Shown here: one piece after another, positions 62,160 through 64,000 of the stretch
How positions within the stretch are numbered: position 1 is the stretch's first letter
Layout: each line of letters begins with the position of its first letter
Source: OMPR01 sp965183835
Lineage (GTDB): Bacteria > Pseudomonadota > Alphaproteobacteria > Rhodobacterales > Rhodobacteraceae
DNA: 64,000 bases
Direction: 5' to 3'
Assembly: GCA_965183835.1 (NCBI GenBank)
Contig: CBCYME010000009.1
Span: forward strand, 47,777-111,776
Program-made: the position numbers and the translations under genes
The notes under the pieces: generated by a model
What the model was told of the DNA's origin: nothing
Databases searched by the model: none
Seen by the model: the letters and a program-made list of their open reading frames with translations, nothing else

Positions 62160-63068
62160 ATGTATCGTAGTATGAAATGCACACTTGCCACTCTGTCCCT
62201 ACTTGCTGCCATGCCAGCAACGGCCGAAGAGGCCCCAGCGACTTATCCAGGCCCACAGGACGCGCTAGAGGCCATGATGGGGGCCCTTTCGAACCAGAAC
62301 AGCGACGCTCTATTAAAGGTCTTTGGAACTGATGCCGAAAGCCTGCTTTCCTCTGGCAATCCTGATCGCGATAAAATCAGCTGGTTGGAAATTCTAATCC
62401 TTGTTCAAAATGGATATCGGTTCCAGCCTGGTGAAGATGGCAAAACCACCCTCTTATTGGGCGCTGACAGCTGGCCCTTTCCGATCCCGCTGCACCGCAC
62501 CGATCAGGGGTGGTCCTTTGACATAGAGGCCGGTGCCGACGAGGTGCACGCCCGACGGATCGGATTAAATGAACTGGACACCATCGAAATTCTGAACGCT
62601 TACGTGGATATTCAGGCCGAATATCGACTTGTCGACCACGACGGCGATGGTGTGATGGAATTTGCCCGCTCTTTGCTCTCTTCATCAACCGAGGCACAAG
62701 ACGGGCTGTTTTGGGCGCGGTCCGACAGCCCTATGGGCGAACGTATCGCTTTGGCATCGCTTGATGGATATAACGACGGGGATGCAGATCAGGACGCGGA
62801 CCCCTTTGGAGGGTACTACTATCGTATTCTGCAGGGTCAGGGTGACGAAGCCCCCGGTGGTGCGATGGACTATCTAATAAACGATCAAATGGTGGCAGGT
62901 CATGCCATGCTCGCGGTTCCGTCAGACTATGGCAACAGCGGAATCACCAGCTTTCTAATCGCTGAAAACGGCGTCATTTACGAGGCGGATCTGGGCGAAG
63001 AGTCCCTTGATGTCGCTCAGGAAATCACCCTGTTCAATCCCGGGCCCGAATGGATCAAGCAGCAATAG
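62160..63068 (+). CDS. DUF2950 domain-containing secreted protein
   Basis: 302 residues. Signal peptide MYRSMKCTLATLSLLAAMPATA. DUF2950 motifs: WSFDIEAGADEVHARRIGLNELDTIEI (split), GYYYRILQGQGDEAPGGAMDY, MLAVPSDYGNSGITSFLI. The N-terminus EAMMGALSNQNSDALLKVF matches the family helix. Outer-membrane or periplasmic; function unknown. Translationally close to the DUF3300 gene. Confidence 0.88.
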   Translation: MYRSMKCTLATLSLLAAMPATAEEAPATYPGPQDALEAMMGALSNQNSDALLKVFGTDAESLLSSGNPDRDKISWLEILILVQNGYRFQPGEDGKTTLLLGADSWPFPIPLHRTDQGWSFDIEAGADEVHARRIGLNELDTIEILNAYVDIQAEYRLVDHDGDGVMEFARSLLSSSTEAQDGLFWARSDSPMGERIALASLDGYNDGDADQDADPFGGYYYRILQGQGDEAPGGAMDYLINDQMVAGHAMLAVPSDYGNSGITSFLIAENGVIYEADLGEESLDVAQEITLFNPGPEWIKQQ

Positions 63069-63116
63069 AACGCCAAAGGTAACTCTTTGATGAAGGTTCT
63101 GCTTGACCGAAACGTT

Positions 63117-63146
63117 TCTCCCGCCGACCATGGTGTCGCCGGGAGA
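63117..63146 (+). other. hairpin after the DUF2950 gene
   Basis: TCTCCCG pairs with CGGGAGA; inside it CGAC pairs with GTCG. No T-run follows. Possible weak terminator. Confidence 0.4.
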
Positions 63147-63216
63147 TAGTCACGACAATATTCAAAATACCAAGATTTTTTCCTGTCCCCGGCTTATTTG
63201 CAAGGGAGGACTGAGA

Positions 63217-64000
63217 ATGAATTTACGACCCGATCCGACATTTCACCCCTCACCCAAGCTGGCGATGGAGGCCCCGGTAGAAACACTGGCCTTTACGCTG
63301 ATGCTGAGCCCGGATTTTTCACAACCCGATGGGCTGGCCGTGGTGAATGTAGACCCGTCATCAGACGACTACGGCAAGATCGTGCACAAGGTCATGATGC
63401 CCAACACAGGCGATGAATTCCATCATTTCGGGTGGAACGCCTGTTCCTCTGCCTTGTCCCCTTTGACCAGCCACGCCTTTCTGGAACGCCGCTATCTGAT
63501 TATTCCTGGTATCCGCTCCTCTCGCATCTACGTGATCGACGTCAAAGATCCGCTGGACGCCAAGATCCACAAGATTATCGAACCCGAGGAGGTCTTTGCC
63601 AAAACCGGCTATTCCCGTCCCCACACCATCCATTGCGGTCCCGAAGGCATCTATGTTTCGACCCTTGGTGGCGGTGGCGAGGATGGGACAGACGGCCCGC
63701 CCGGTATTTTCATCATGGATTGCGAAACCTTTGAGATCATCGGCCGCTATGAAATGGACAGGGGATTGCAGGACAAGCATTATGATTTCTGGTGGAACCT
63801 GCCGCGGGATTACATGGTCAGTTCAGAATGGGGCCTGCCGCCACAGTTCGAAAACGGTATCGTCGCCGAAGACCTGCTGAGCAACAAATACGGCCACTCG
63901 ATCCATTTCTGGGACCTGCGGGCACGTAAGAACGTCCAGACCATCGATCTGGGCGAAAATCACCAGATGGCATTGGAAATTCGCCCGGCCCATGATCCGG
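63217..64000 (+). CDS. mtoX: selenium-binding protein/methanethiol oxidase, 5' part
   Basis: 261 codons, open to the window edge (normal length about 430). SBP56 family, opening MNLRPDPTFHPSPKLAM. Motifs: FHHFGWNACSSA (containing the family Cys), YLIIPGIRSSRIYVIDVKDP, SRPHTIHCGPEGIYVSTLGG, HYDFWWNLPRDYMVSSEWG, FENGIV. The bacterial copper enzyme oxidises methanethiol to formaldehyde, H2S and H2O2; in roseobacters methanethiol comes from DMSP. GGGAGGA lies about 7 bases before the ATG. The 3' end is outside the window. Confidence 0.9.
   Translation, partial: MNLRPDPTFHPSPKLAMEAPVETLAFTLMLSPDFSQPDGLAVVNVDPSSDDYGKIVHKVMMPNTGDEFHHFGWNACSSALSPLTSHAFLERRYLIIPGIRSSRIYVIDVKDPLDAKIHKIIEPEEVFAKTGYSRPHTIHCGPEGIYVSTLGGGGEDGTDGPPGIFIMDCETFEIIGRYEMDRGLQDKHYDFWWNLPRDYMVSSEWGLPPQFENGIVAEDLLSNKYGHSIHFWDLRARKNVQTIDLGENHQMALEIRPAHDP

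Overview
The window looks like a chromosomal segment of a marine Roseobacter-group alphaproteobacterium (Rhodobacterales). The reasons are its moderately high GC content, a complete TRAP dicarboxylate-type transporter with a DctB/DctD-like two-component system, the cys cluster SUMT-DUF2849-cysI-cysH-DUF934, paired RNA methyltransferase and PIN genes of a type I associate with Rhodobacter, DUF2927 and DUF2849 proteins, and a methanethiol oxidase gene running off the right edge. The genus cannot be fixed from sequence reading alone. No plasmid, phage or CRISPR locus is visible; the only intact mobile element is one IS5-family insertion sequence.

Left part (0-16 kb): a divergent Lrp regulator/MFS pair; a minus-strand housekeeping operon dgt-argS-SPOR-nagZ-scpA-scpB with overlapping genes; an IscA-type Fe-S carrier and exonuclease III; a flavin monooxygenase; dksA; then a MoxR ATPase followed by GNAT, DUF2927 lipoprotein, a 55-aa membrane protein and a VWA (CoxE-like) protein. 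At 16.4-17.9 kb an 882-bp IS5/IS427-type element sits inside a HEPN (AbiU2-like) gene. Removing the IS and one TA copy restores an unbroken ORF.

Middle (18-43 kb): M48 protease, PIN and RNA methyltransferase genes, a lipoprotein, glnE, a decayed B12/radical-SAM pseudogene, a YqaA-like membrane protein, tRNA-Val(TAC), an HU-like protein, lon (frameshifted as read), tgt, nucleoside hydrolase, an SPFH/NfeD pair, a three-gene efflux-like operon, an ion channel, a MarR regulator divergent from a CatB-type acetyltransferase, an outer-membrane barrel, a SufT-like/SufA-like pair separated by a glycerophosphodiesterase, an isopenicillin-N-synthase-like oxygenase and tpiA.

Right part (43-64 kb): a molybdenum S/N-oxide reductase, the TRAP operon dctPQM with its upstream dctB-dctD system, a cytochrome P450, the sulfate-assimilation cluster (Lrp regulator, SUMT, DUF2849, cysI, cysH, DUF934) and ferredoxin-NADP reductase, an alanine-rich repeat protein, infC (probable AUA start), a DUF3300/DUF2950 secreted pair, and the start of methanethiol oxidase. 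Sulfate assimilation (siroheme synthesis, APS reduction, sulfite reduction) and methanethiol oxidation give this end a sulfur-metabolism flavour.

The most notable observations are: (i) six single-base frameshifts in about 5 kb (50.2-55.3 kb), plus one in lon, mostly at short homopolymers and more consistent with sequence error than with biology; (ii) a DctD-like regulator lacking the GAFTGA loop and the Walker A lysine, next to tandem palindromes upstream of dctP; (iii) the precisely reconstructable IS insertion into a HEPN gene; (iv) the predicted AUA start of infC; and (v) several unassigned operator-like palindromes.
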